NCBI GenBank assembly: GCA_044346175.1
Contig: JBIIZQ010000004.1
Span: forward strand, 62,001-126,000
Length of the DNA: 64,000 nucleotides
From: JBJTUH01 sp044346175
GTDB taxonomy: Bacteria > Cyanobacteriota > Vampirovibrionia > Vampirovibrionales > JAJTHC01
Reading direction: 5' to 3'
In this document: positions 35,362 through 44,711 of the stretch, piece by piece
Numbering within the stretch: position 1 is the stretch's first letter
How the letters are laid out: each line of letters starts with the position of its first letter
Program-made: the position numbers and the translations under genes
The notes under the pieces: generated by a model
What the model saw: the letters and a program-made list of their open reading frames with translations, nothing else
What the model was told of the DNA's origin: nothing
Database searches by the model: none

Positions 35362-37911
35362 ATGTCCTCTGGGAATCCTCTCTACAAACATTTTTATAAA
35401 CTGTTGCAACCCTGTAAACGTCTTTTATGGCGGGTGCAATATGGTTTGTTTGACCAAGTCGCAAAAACTGCGGACTCAGCGTCTCAAGTCAATTTGCCTC
35501 AAGATACCGTTGATTTACCCACAGAAGAGGGGACGGCTCATCGTAAACCCAATCATCATAAACAGACGTATACATTGCATCAGAAAGAAGTCTTGCAGCG
35601 TGCCATAGAGACCCTTTCTTCTTTCAGACAACAGGGCTACACCCACAAAGATAAGCAGGATAATCTCCAAGCCCTTGATATACTGCTTGGGCAATGGTTT
35701 CACCCAACGCTGGGCAGTGCCATGGTGATTCAATCAGAGGAGTTACTGGGATTTGTTGACGGATTACTTGAGTTCTGGCCTCAAGATACCGCACTCCAAG
35801 AACGTAAATGTTTAGCTTATTGGTTGGCGGGGATGCCTCAAGCGGCACAAAACCTTGCCTACACCTTGATTGAACAATCTCCAGAACTACCTTTCTGTAA
35901 TTATATCCTTGCTGAAATGGCTTTTCGTGAGGGTAAACACCAAGCCTTACAAGCAAAACTTTTCTTTCTTGAAAAAGTCCTACACTCAAGAAAGCGTCAA
36001 GGGGTTTCTTTACCCGAGGCGTATGCGTGGATTCGTCGACGTGTGACATGTCTAAAACGGGATTACTATCGTTTACGGATGGGGCATCGGCTGCCAGGGG
36101 TGAGTCCTTTCCTCCAAACACCTTATCATACGCAAGAAGCCCGTGTGAGCTGTGTGGGACAGTGGCTTATGGCGGAGTGTGTTGCTATGTTTCAGATGCT
36201 CCAAGTCCTTTGCCAAGAACCCGAAAAGTTAGTGCTTTACTATTACCAGTTATGGTTTCGAGTGATGCGGATGTACCAAAGCATCCCCAAACGTATCGAA
36301 TATTTGCAGGCTTGGCAAAAGGCTTACCCCAACGTTGTATGGCTTAAAACTTTGTTAGGCACCCATTATGCAAAGCTCGGTAAGACGGATGCCGCCATAC
36401 TACAATGGCAAAGTGCTGTGTTGCTTGACCCTCATGACCAACCTGCTTGGCAAGCTTTAGGAGAGTATTATGAACGTTTAATGCTACCTCAAAAATGCTT
36501 GATGATATATGAAAAGCTCGCTTCCCTTTACCCTAAAGACCCCGAAGTGTACTGTCAGATAGGTAATTTTTGTGTAGACCTCAAGCAGTATGGACGTGCC
36601 TATGAAATGTATCAGGTGGCATTCCGTTTAGGGTATGACCCTCAATGGCAAGCACTTGTTGCCGTCTCGTTAGCACAATTAGGGTCGTTGTTACCCAGCA
36701 GAACCGAGGCTGCAAAGGCTTGGTATCACATTGCGATACAATTAAATCCGCAAGCAAAAGAGCCTTATACGCAACTTGGGTCATTAGCTTTTGACACAGA
36801 TGAATATAAATTGTCACAGACGGTTTGTGAAACTGCAAGGCAGGTGATGCCCAATGATGCGAGTATGTGTGCCAATTTAGGGTATTTATACTGGCACGAA
36901 GGTCGTATCCCTGAAGCTGTGAGAGCCTATGAAGAAGCACTCACGATGAACCCTTTATATGAAGTCGCTTGGAATAATTTAGGCGTGATTATGTTAGATG
37001 GTGTGGCACATATGCCCCGAGCCATACACAGTCTTGAAATGGCAGTGCAGTTAAAAAGTGACTATCTTCTTGCACGATTTAATTTAGCTAGGGCGTATCA
37101 TCATATCAATGAAGATGGTAAAGCCGCCGAGCAGCTGGTTCTTGTGAAACAATTAAACCATATTTTTAAAGAACTCCAAGAGGAGGAGTTACAAGCCCTT
37201 TGGCAGCAGGTATTTCGACACAATCAAGAGAGTGATTCCCTTCCAGAGAGGTTCCCCTCAGACACAACGCAACCTCCCGAAATACCCCAAGATGCTTCGG
37301 CACACCTGGGTAATATGCTCTTACTACCCGAACGTCCTCATACACCCCATCAAGAGAACCCTTCAAAAAGTCCTCATAAACATCATAATCATGCGGTGTG
37401 GCATTATCCGCAACAAACCTTTCAAGAAGACTCACAACCAAAGGCTTCTCCGCCTGTTGATGCGTCGGTTAGAATCCCTAACAGGTCCCATAACTCAGAC
37501 CCTGCACTCCCAGCTGAGCATACAAAGCATTCCCCATTAGAGTATGTCATTTACGTAGACCCTCAAGGACTGGCTTGGCAAACCCCTGCAATACCCCCAC
37601 AAGAAACGACTGATGGTACAACCACTGTTTTTTTGACAGATACCCATGCACAACAAATGCTTGAGACTATTTTTATCCAATACCATCATACCCAAGATGA
37701 GCAAGCACTATTATACGCACTGGGGAAATGGTTTCAAGGTCTTGAAGGACAGGTTCCCGAAATATTTTTACCCAATAGTCCCCTGACCTTAAGTAGCTTA
37801 CAGGAAATCTCTCCTCCCCAAGAAGGTGTACCCGTGGAAGATAGTTCCGAACAACCCTCTCATTTCAAACCAAGCACCCCCCCAGCTTCTTCAGAGGATG
37901 AAAAAGCATAG
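35362..37911 (+). CDS. large TPR protein with disordered C-terminus
   Basis: This is an 849-residue soluble protein. Residues about 90-330 are helical without clear repeats. Residues about 330-620 contain TPR units such as AAILQWQSAVLLDPHDQPAW, NLGYLYWHEGRIPEAVRAYE and AWNNLGVIMLDG, then IHSLEMAVQLKSDYLLARFN. The last 220 residues are His/Pro/Gln/Ser-rich and probably disordered. ATG at 35362 has AAGGA about 10 bases upstream and is preferred over an upstream TTG at 35338. It presumably scaffolds protein contacts; the partner is unknown. It is convergent with secA. Confidence 0.75.
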   Translation: MSSGNPLYKHFYKLLQPCKRLLWRVQYGLFDQVAKTADSASQVNLPQDTVDLPTEEGTAHRKPNHHKQTYTLHQKEVLQRAIETLSSFRQQGYTHKDKQDNLQALDILLGQWFHPTLGSAMVIQSEELLGFVDGLLEFWPQDTALQERKCLAYWLAGMPQAAQNLAYTLIEQSPELPFCNYILAEMAFREGKHQALQAKLFFLEKVLHSRKRQGVSLPEAYAWIRRRVTCLKRDYYRLRMGHRLPGVSPFLQTPYHTQEARVSCVGQWLMAECVAMFQMLQVLCQEPEKLVLYYYQLWFRVMRMYQSIPKRIEYLQAWQKAYPNVVWLKTLLGTHYAKLGKTDAAILQWQSAVLLDPHDQPAWQALGEYYERLMLPQKCLMIYEKLASLYPKDPEVYCQIGNFCVDLKQYGRAYEMYQVAFRLGYDPQWQALVAVSLAQLGSLLPSRTEAAKAWYHIAIQLNPQAKEPYTQLGSLAFDTDEYKLSQTVCETARQVMPNDASMCANLGYLYWHEGRIPEAVRAYEEALTMNPLYEVAWNNLGVIMLDGVAHMPRAIHSLEMAVQLKSDYLLARFNLARAYHHINEDGKAAEQLVLVKQLNHIFKELQEEELQALWQQVFRHNQESDSLPERFPSDTTQPPEIPQDASAHLGNMLLLPERPHTPHQENPSKSPHKHHNHAVWHYPQQTFQEDSQPKASPPVDASVRIPNRSHNSDPALPAEHTKHSPLEYVIYVDPQGLAWQTPAIPPQETTDGTTTVFLTDTHAQQMLETIFIQYHHTQDEQALLYALGKWFQGLEGQVPEIFLPNSPLTLSSLQEISPPQEGVPVEDSSEQPSHFKPSTPPASSEDEKA

Positions 37912-37953
37912 GGAGGATGATAAGGATTGCCTATGGCTTGGAAGGTTTAGGCC

Positions 37954-40900
37954 TTAGCTAGGCTCGTCGGTCTCTGAGCCGCCTTGAGGTAAGGAGGCGA
38001 GGGCTTCTTGGAGTTCATGAGGTAAACTTTCAGGTGAGAGGGCTTGTAAAGCTTCAAAGTCCTGAATGCTATCTCCTTCTGCCCCTAGTCCATGAGGAAA
38101 TGATTGCTCAAATTGACTTTCGGGGACTTGGATATTGATTTGTAGCTGCCCGTTCAAGAGTTGCGATAAGAAGCCGTGTTGAATGTCGTAGCTAAGCTGC
38201 TGGAACATTTCATAAGCTTCCCGTTTGTACTCTAGGAGGGGGTCTTTTTGTCCATAGGCACGAAGCCCAATGCCGTCACGGAGTGCGTCGAGTTTTTGGA
38301 GGTATTCAATCCAGTGCTGGTCAATCAATTGTAATAAGACGGAACGTTCCAGCTGTCGTAAAGGACTCAGTAGAGCCTCACGCCGTGCTTCCTCTGTCAT
38401 TTCAGGTGGGGTATCGCCTTCATGTTCAGGAGTCCAGCCCAAATGATTTGCTGCCAAGTCAATACCATGGTTTGTCTCAAGCTGCTTTGCGATGTCAACT
38501 AAACTTTCCTCTAGCTGATTCAGTAACGTGAGTGCATAGTCTTTCAGACGTTCTAAAATCTGTTCTCCCGTGAGGTCGAGTAGTACGTCAGGACGTGCGT
38601 ATTCAGGTACTTCTGTCGCTTGGTAGGGGAAGACCTCGCTCATCGCATTGATGAGTAATTGGAGCTGTTCGGGGTCAGACACACGGGCTTTTAGGTTACG
38701 TTCATCAGGCATGATTTGTTTGACCATACGTGTGACGGTCTCAAGAGCCATGGTACGAACATACTCCCGTAGGTTTGTGGACTCTAGGACCTCACGACGT
38801 TGCGTATAGAGTAATTGACGCTGTGTTGTAAGGATATCATCATACCTTAATACGTTTTTACGAATCTCAAAATGGTACGCTTCCACTTTGCGTTGTGCAC
38901 CCTCAATTGATTTAGTCACCATGCTGTGGGAAATGGGCAGCGTTTCTTCTACATTGAGCATTTCCATGAGGTTGGAAATCATGCCACCCTGAAAAATCCG
39001 TAAGAAGCCATCTTCCAGTGAAAGGAAAAACTGGGTACTTCCAGGGTCGCCTTGACGTGCGGCACGCCCTCGGAGCTGGTTATCAATCCGACGAGACTCA
39101 TGTCTTTCTGTCCCAATAATATGAAGACCCCCCGCCTCAGTCACGCCCTGTTTTTCGGATTCCGTGATAGCCTTCATGGCTTGAAGGGCTTCTTGGTAAG
39201 TGTCTTCTGGTACATCTGTCCAGTGCTGTCCTTGCGATTGAAAATTCTCTCGTACCAAAAACTCTGCATTCCCGCCCAACAGAATATCCGTACCTCGACC
39301 TGCCATGTTGGTAGCAATGGTGATGGCACCTTTTCGTCCAGCTTGAGCAATGATGGAAGCCTCTTGCTCATGGAATTTGGCATTCAATACGGTGTGCGGA
39401 AGTCCTTGATGAATCCCTTGTAAGGCTCGTACGGTGTACCAAAGGTTTTCAATATGGTCGTGGAGTTCGTATTGTTTGTGGCTGTGGAGTGCCTCTAAAC
39501 AGCTTTCTATCGCCTTTTTTTCCACACGAAGCGTCATACGAAGGAGTGTGGTAAGCGTTGTTTGGTAGGATGTTTTATCGGCATCCGTTAATTTTTCACA
39601 CCATTTGGCAATCAGTGGTTCCACGATAGGTTCAAAACGAGCGAGCTTTTCATCCAAATGCTTTTGAAGTAAGGTGGGGTCTTGCAAAAGCTTGGAAAGG
39701 TATTCTGATTTTTCAATGGAGGTGGTACCTACAAGGACAGGTCTTCCTGTTTCGTTTTTTGCAACGATGTCTTCTACGACTTTAAAAAACTTGATGGTCT
39801 CGTTTTTATAGATAAGGTCAGGTAGGTCATGACGCTTGTTAACCAAGTGGGTAGGGATGCTTGTGACAGAAAGATTATAGATTTTTGAAAACTCTGCCTC
39901 TTCTGTCATGGCGGTACCTGTCATACCACTTAGCTTATCGTAAAGCCTGAAGAGGTTCTGGAATGTGATACTTGCAAGCGTTTGGGTTTCATCTTGAATA
40001 GCGACACGCTCTTTGGCTTCAATGGATTGATGTAAACCGTCGCTCCACCGTCGACCTTCCATAATACGTCCCGTGAACTCATCGACAATGGCGATTTCTT
40101 GCTTAGGGGTAATGACATAGTCAATATCTTTACGGTAAAGCTCTTTGGCACGAAGCGCTTGAATGAGTAAATGGGCAAAATTGGTTTTAGCGTCAAACAG
40201 GTCATCTTGACCCAACATAGCTTCCGCTTTTTCAACCCCCTCTTCAGTGAGTACAATATTCTTTGCCTTTTCATCGACGGTGTAGTCGGTATCTTTTGTC
40301 ATGTGTGGGGCAATTTTTGCAAACGTCTGATAGGTTTCAGGAGATTGCTCAACTTTACCACTGATAATCAGGGGGGTACGTGCCTCATCAATCAAAATAC
40401 TGTCTACTTCATCAATAATGGCATAGTAGGGTTTGCGTTGGCATAGGTTTTCCAGATTCGTTGCCATATTGTCTCTAAGATAGTCAAACCCAAATTCGTT
40501 GTTGGTACCGTAGGTGATATCACAGGCATAAGCATATTTTTTATGGGTGTTATCAAGACTCATCATCCCTTCACCAGAAAGTACGGTGCCTACCGTGAGT
40601 CCAAGGAAACGATAGAGTTTACCCATCCATTCGGCATCCCGTTTGGCGAGGTAGTCATTGACCGTCACCACATGTACGCCTTTCCCTGTAAGGGCATTGA
40701 GGTAAGCGGGCAGGGTTGCTACCAAGGTTTTCCCTTCCCCTGTACGCATTTCAGCAATATCGCCTTGGTGTAGTACCATCCCACCAATAAGCTGTACATC
40801 ATAATGACGCATGCCAAGGACACGCTTACTGGCTTCACGCACGACGGCAAAAGCCTCAGGGAGTAGGGCATCGAGGGCTTCTTGTTCTAGTTGACGGTCT

Positions 40901-41100
40901 TCTTTAGGGTCATCGCTACGAGGACGTTCCTGTAACAGTGCTTTGAAACTTTCTGTTTTACCACGAAGTTCATCATCGCTTAATGCCGCAAAGGAGGCTT
41001 CTAGGTCGTTAATTTCATCCACAATGGGGAAAAGCTGTTTTACTTTTCGGGCATTAGGGTCACCGAACAATTTTGAAAGCAAAGACATGACCATCATCAT
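37954..41100 (-). CDS. secA: preprotein translocase ATPase SecA, with extra insertion
   Basis: SecA drives unfolded proteins through SecYEG. The Walker A region is MRTGEGKTLVATLPAYLNAL and the DEAD-type motif IIDEVDSILIDEARTPLIIS. The helicase motifs TNMAGRGTDILLGGN and QLRGRAARQGDPGSTQFFLS are present, as is the C-terminal helical scaffold. The chosen ATG at 41100 gives 1048 residues, about 100-150 more than usual. Much of the excess is an insertion of about 90 residues between GTTSIEKSEYLSKLL and GLPHTVLNAKFHEQEA, inside the second nucleotide-binding domain. The C-terminal zinc-binding tail is absent. ATG at 41088 is an alternative start. Confidence 0.95.
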   Translation of the reverse strand: MMMVMSLLSKLFGDPNARKVKQLFPIVDEINDLEASFAALSDDELRGKTESFKALLQERPRSDDPKEDRQLEQEALDALLPEAFAVVREASKRVLGMRHYDVQLIGGMVLHQGDIAEMRTGEGKTLVATLPAYLNALTGKGVHVVTVNDYLAKRDAEWMGKLYRFLGLTVGTVLSGEGMMSLDNTHKKYAYACDITYGTNNEFGFDYLRDNMATNLENLCQRKPYYAIIDEVDSILIDEARTPLIISGKVEQSPETYQTFAKIAPHMTKDTDYTVDEKAKNIVLTEEGVEKAEAMLGQDDLFDAKTNFAHLLIQALRAKELYRKDIDYVITPKQEIAIVDEFTGRIMEGRRWSDGLHQSIEAKERVAIQDETQTLASITFQNLFRLYDKLSGMTGTAMTEEAEFSKIYNLSVTSIPTHLVNKRHDLPDLIYKNETIKFFKVVEDIVAKNETGRPVLVGTTSIEKSEYLSKLLQDPTLLQKHLDEKLARFEPIVEPLIAKWCEKLTDADKTSYQTTLTTLLRMTLRVEKKAIESCLEALHSHKQYELHDHIENLWYTVRALQGIHQGLPHTVLNAKFHEQEASIIAQAGRKGAITIATNMAGRGTDILLGGNAEFLVRENFQSQGQHWTDVPEDTYQEALQAMKAITESEKQGVTEAGGLHIIGTERHESRRIDNQLRGRAARQGDPGSTQFFLSLEDGFLRIFQGGMISNLMEMLNVEETLPISHSMVTKSIEGAQRKVEAYHFEIRKNVLRYDDILTTQRQLLYTQRREVLESTNLREYVRTMALETVTRMVKQIMPDERNLKARVSDPEQLQLLINAMSEVFPYQATEVPEYARPDVLLDLTGEQILERLKDYALTLLNQLEESLVDIAKQLETNHGIDLAANHLGWTPEHEGDTPPEMTEEARREALLSPLRQLERSVLLQLIDQHWIEYLQKLDALRDGIGLRAYGQKDPLLEYKREAYEMFQQLSYDIQHGFLSQLLNGQLQINIQVPESQFEQSFPHGLGAEGDSIQDFEALQALSPESLPHELQEALASLPQGGSETDEPS

Positions 41101-41246
41101 GGCGTATCGTATCCTAGAAAAACCTAATTGACGTTCAAACACACCCTTCAACCTTATAGCATACTGCACTAAGGTTTGTTTTTATTTGGCTTCATCATAC
41201 CATAAAGCGTGACATTTCCGAGGCTTTCCTCCTCCTGATATAGGAA

Positions 41247-41277
41247 ACATCCTTCTCCTGAAGGATGTCTTTGTATT
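41247..41277 (+). other. perfect hairpin with T-rich tail upstream of the TPR-array gene
   Basis: ACATCCTTC (41247-41255) and GAAGGATGT (41260-41268) form a 9-bp stem with loop TCCT, followed on the plus strand by CTTTGTATTTTTG. No plus-strand gene ends before it, so it may be a leader terminator for the downstream TPR gene or part of the secA promoter region. Confidence 0.35.
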
Positions 41278-41387
41278 TTTGAAAGTAACTTTAAGGTTTG
41301 ATGGCTTCTGTCGATAATGTATCAGCTGTCGTAGTTATTAAAGTTTTGTTAACGTGTACTTTATCAGTCAGAGTGGGGTAAGGCATT

Positions 41388-44300
41388 ATGAGTACTATGT
41401 CTTTATATGAGAGTATAAGAGAGGCTTTGAATACCTTTGATGTAAGAGAAAGTAAGTACAAGGTAAGTATATCAAGCGTGCATGATAGACAGTTGGTATA
41501 TACACTAAAAGAGGCATCCGAGTACAAGAATAGGGGTAACATTCGACTTGTATTTGGAGACATTAAGGGTGCTGTGTATGATTATGATAAAGCGATTATG
41601 TTAGATGAAGCGTATGCGTTAGCATATTATAATCGAGGTTGGTCAAAAGCAAAGTTGGGTCGTCATGAAGAGGCGATAGAGGATTATGATAAGGAAATTG
41701 TGCTGGGTGCAGGGGATGCCTTAACGTATCGTAATCGAGGTTGGTCAAAAGCAAAGTTGGGTCGTTATGAGGAGGCAATAGAGGATTATGATAAAGCGAT
41801 TATGTTAGATGAAGCGTATGCGTTAGCATATCATAATCGAGGTTGGTCAAAAGCAAAGTTGGGTTGTCATGAAGAGGCGATAGAGGATTATGATAAAGCA
41901 ATTGTGCTGGGTGTAGGGGATGCCTTAACGTATCGTAATCGAGGTTGGTCAAAAGCAGAGTTAGGTCGTTATGAGGAGGCAATAGAGGATTATGATAAAG
42001 CGATTATGTTAGATGAAGCGTATGCGTTAGCATATCATAATCGAGGTTGCTCAAAAGCAGAGTTAGGTCGTTATGAGGAGGCAATAGAGGATTATGATAA
42101 AGCAATTCAATATGATGCAGAGGATGCGTTAGCGTATCATAATCGAGGTTGGTCAAAAGCAGAGTTGGGTCGTCATGAAGAGGCGATAGAGGATTATGAT
42201 AAAGCAATTGTGCTGGATGCAAGGGATGCGTTAACGTATCGTAATCGAGGTTGGTCAAAAGCAGAGTTGGGTCGTCATGAAGAGGCGATAGAGGATTATG
42301 ATAAAGCAATTGTGCTGGATGCAAGGGATGCGTTAACGTATCGTAATCGAGGTTGGTCAAAATCGGAATTGGGTCGTTATGAGGAGGCAATAGAGGATTA
42401 TGATAAAGCGATTATGTTAGATGAAGCACATGCTTTAACGTATCATAGTCGAGGTTGGTCAAAATCGGAATTGGGTCGTCATGAAGAGGCCGTAGAGGAT
42501 TATGATAAAGCAATTGTGCTGGGCGCAGGGGATGCTTTAACGTATCATAGTCGAGGTGTTTCAAAAGCAGAGTTGGGTCGTCATGAAGAGGCGATAGAGG
42601 ACTATGATAAAGCAATTGTGCTGGGTGCAGGGGATGCTTTAACGTATCTCAATCGAGGTTTGTCAAAAGCAGAGTTGGGTCGTCATGAAGAGGCCGTAGA
42701 GGATTATGATAAAGCAATTGTGCTGGGTGCAGGGGATGCTTTAACGTATCATAGTCGAGGTGTTTCAAAAGCAGAGTTGGGTCGTCATGAAGAGGCGATA
42801 GAGGATTATGATAAGGAAATTGTGCTGGGTGCAGGGGATGCCTTAACGTATCGTAATCGAGGTTGGTCAAAAGCAAAGTTGGGTCGTTATGAGGAAGCAA
42901 TAGAGGATTATGATAAAGCGATTATGCTAGATGAAGCGTATGCGTTAGCATATTATAATCGAGGTTGGTCAAAAGCAGAGTTGTGTCGTTATGGGGAGGC
43001 AATAGAGGATTATGATAAAGCGATTCAATATGATGCAGAAGATGCGTTAGCATATCATAATCGAGGCTGGTCAAAAGCAAAGTTGGGTCGTCATGAAGAG
43101 GCGATAGAGGATTATGATAAAGCAATTGTGCTGGGTGTAGGGGATGCCTTAACGTATCGTAATCGAGGTTGGTCAAAAGCAGAGTTAGGTCGTTATGAGG
43201 AAGCAATAGAGGATTACGATAAAGCGATTATGTTAGATGAAGCGTATGCGTTAGCATATCATAATCGAGGTTGGTCAAAAGCAAAGTTGGGTTGTCATGA
43301 AGAGGCGATAGAGGATTATGATAAAGCAATTCAATATGACGCAGAGGATGCGTTAGCGTATCATAATCGAGGTTTTTCAAAAGCAAAGTTGGGTTGTCAT
43401 GAAGAGGCCGTAGAGGATTATGATAAAGCGATTATGTTAGATGAAGCGTATGCGTTATCGTATTATAATCGAGGTGTTTCAAAAGCAAAGTTGAGCCGTC
43501 ATGAAGAGTCGATAGAGGACTATGATAAAGCAATTGTGCTGGGTGTAGGGGATGCCTTAACGTATCGTAATCGAGGTGTTTCAAAAGCAGAGTTAGGTCG
43601 TTATGAGGAGGCAATAGAGGATTATGATAAAGCGATTCAATATGATGCAGAAGATGCGTTAGCATATTATAATCGAGGTTGGTCAAAAGCAGAGTTAGGT
43701 CGTTATGAGGAAGCAATAGAGGATTACGATAAAGCGATTATGTTAGATGAAGCGTATGCGTTAGCATATCATAATCGAGGTTGGTCAAAAGCAAAGTTGG
43801 GTCTTCATGAAGAGGCGATAGAGGATTATGATAAAGCGATTCAATATGATGCAGAAGATGCGTTAGCATATTATAATCGAGGTTGGTCAAAATCGGAATT
43901 GGGTCGTTATGAGGAGGCAATAGAGGATTATGATAAAGCAATTGTGCTGGGTGTAGGGGATGCCTTAACGTATCGTAATCGAGGTGTTTCAAAAGCAGAG
44001 TTGGGTCGTCATGAAGAGGCGATAGAGGATTATGATAAAGCAATTGTGCTGGATGCAAGGTATGCGTTAACGTATCATAATCGAGGTTGGTCAAAATCGG
44101 AATTGGGTCGTCATGAAGAGGCCGTAGAGGATTATGATAAAGCAATTGTGCTGGGTGCAGGGGATGCTTTAACGTATCATAGTCGAGGTGTTTCAAAAGC
44201 AGAGTTGGGTCGTCATGAAGAGGCGATAGAGGACTACGATAAAGCAATTGTGCTGGATGCAGGGGATGCTTTAACGTATCTCAATCGAGGTGTTTCAAAA

Positions 44301-44648
44301 GCAGAGTTAGGTTGTGATGAGGAAGCAATAGAGAATATTAACAAAGTCATAGAGCTTGATGAAGACTCGTATCCAGAGGCTTATGTCATTAAGGCTATGA
44401 TAAATTTGGAACGAGGCAATTATAATAGTGCAATGATTGATTGTAAGAAGCTCTTCATGTTATCGGTAGAGAATCCGCTTATTTATAAAGTGCGAGCTAT
44501 GGTAAAAGAAAAGCAAGGTGACAAGACAAGTGCTTTATGTGACATACAGAAAGCAAAAGAACTTTGCTTTTCTCAAGGGAATGAAAGTCTCCCAGAGTTT
44601 TATACGGAATTACTAAACCTTGAAAAGAAGTGGAACGAGGAAAGTTAG
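41388..44648 (+). CDS. TPR-array protein made of near-identical 34-residue repeats
   Basis: This is a 1086-residue protein. After an 80-residue N-terminal segment it consists of 26 consecutive 34-residue TPR units of the form WSKAELGRHEEAIEDYDKAI then a variable 14-residue end such as VLGAGDALTYRNRG. Degenerate units close the protein. TPR pairs of helices stack into a superhelix that binds peptides or proteins. Units vary mainly at a few places (W/V/L/C/F at position 1; MLDEAY, VLGVGD, VLGAGD, QYDAED or VLDARD in the second half). This suggests repeat shuffling. There is no signal peptide. TAAGG five bases before the ATG supports the start. It sits between the divergent secA and the convergent ispG. 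Confidence 0.9.
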   Translation: MSTMSLYESIREALNTFDVRESKYKVSISSVHDRQLVYTLKEASEYKNRGNIRLVFGDIKGAVYDYDKAIMLDEAYALAYYNRGWSKAKLGRHEEAIEDYDKEIVLGAGDALTYRNRGWSKAKLGRYEEAIEDYDKAIMLDEAYALAYHNRGWSKAKLGCHEEAIEDYDKAIVLGVGDALTYRNRGWSKAELGRYEEAIEDYDKAIMLDEAYALAYHNRGCSKAELGRYEEAIEDYDKAIQYDAEDALAYHNRGWSKAELGRHEEAIEDYDKAIVLDARDALTYRNRGWSKAELGRHEEAIEDYDKAIVLDARDALTYRNRGWSKSELGRYEEAIEDYDKAIMLDEAHALTYHSRGWSKSELGRHEEAVEDYDKAIVLGAGDALTYHSRGVSKAELGRHEEAIEDYDKAIVLGAGDALTYLNRGLSKAELGRHEEAVEDYDKAIVLGAGDALTYHSRGVSKAELGRHEEAIEDYDKEIVLGAGDALTYRNRGWSKAKLGRYEEAIEDYDKAIMLDEAYALAYYNRGWSKAELCRYGEAIEDYDKAIQYDAEDALAYHNRGWSKAKLGRHEEAIEDYDKAIVLGVGDALTYRNRGWSKAELGRYEEAIEDYDKAIMLDEAYALAYHNRGWSKAKLGCHEEAIEDYDKAIQYDAEDALAYHNRGFSKAKLGCHEEAVEDYDKAIMLDEAYALSYYNRGVSKAKLSRHEESIEDYDKAIVLGVGDALTYRNRGVSKAELGRYEEAIEDYDKAIQYDAEDALAYYNRGWSKAELGRYEEAIEDYDKAIMLDEAYALAYHNRGWSKAKLGLHEEAIEDYDKAIQYDAEDALAYYNRGWSKSELGRYEEAIEDYDKAIVLGVGDALTYRNRGVSKAELGRHEEAIEDYDKAIVLDARYALTYHNRGWSKSELGRHEEAVEDYDKAIVLGAGDALTYHSRGVSKAELGRHEEAIEDYDKAIVLDAGDALTYLNRGVSKAELGCDEEAIENINKVIELDEDSYPEAYVIKAMINLERGNYNSAMIDCKKLFMLSVENPLIYKVRAMVKEKQGDKTSALCDIQKAKELCFSQGNESLPEFYTELLNLEKKWNEES
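41640..44291 (+). repeat. tandem array of 26 units of 102 bp
   Basis: The period is exactly 102 bp (34 codons) from the Trp codon at 41640 to 44291, which is 26 whole units without a single frame break. Unit conservation extends to synonymous positions, so recent duplication or gene conversion is likely. Some multi-unit blocks recur; for example units 10-11 and 26-27 of the protein are almost the same pair. Confidence 0.93.
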
Positions 44649-44711
44649 TACGATTCGAGAGCCTTTGTGATAAGGCTTACACTCCTTCTAATTATCTTAG
44701 AGTGCTTTAGG

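Noticed and set aside
41596..44247. Series of minus-strand ORFs with the motif HNDPTLLLTNLDYDTL
   Set aside because: They are the antisense reading of the 102-bp TPR array. The period and frame make them open by chance, and none has a ribosome binding site or independent composition.
41640..44291. CRISPR-like or satellite array
   Set aside because: The 102-bp period equals 34 codons and the units encode canonical TPRs without spacers, so it is coding repeat, not CRISPR.
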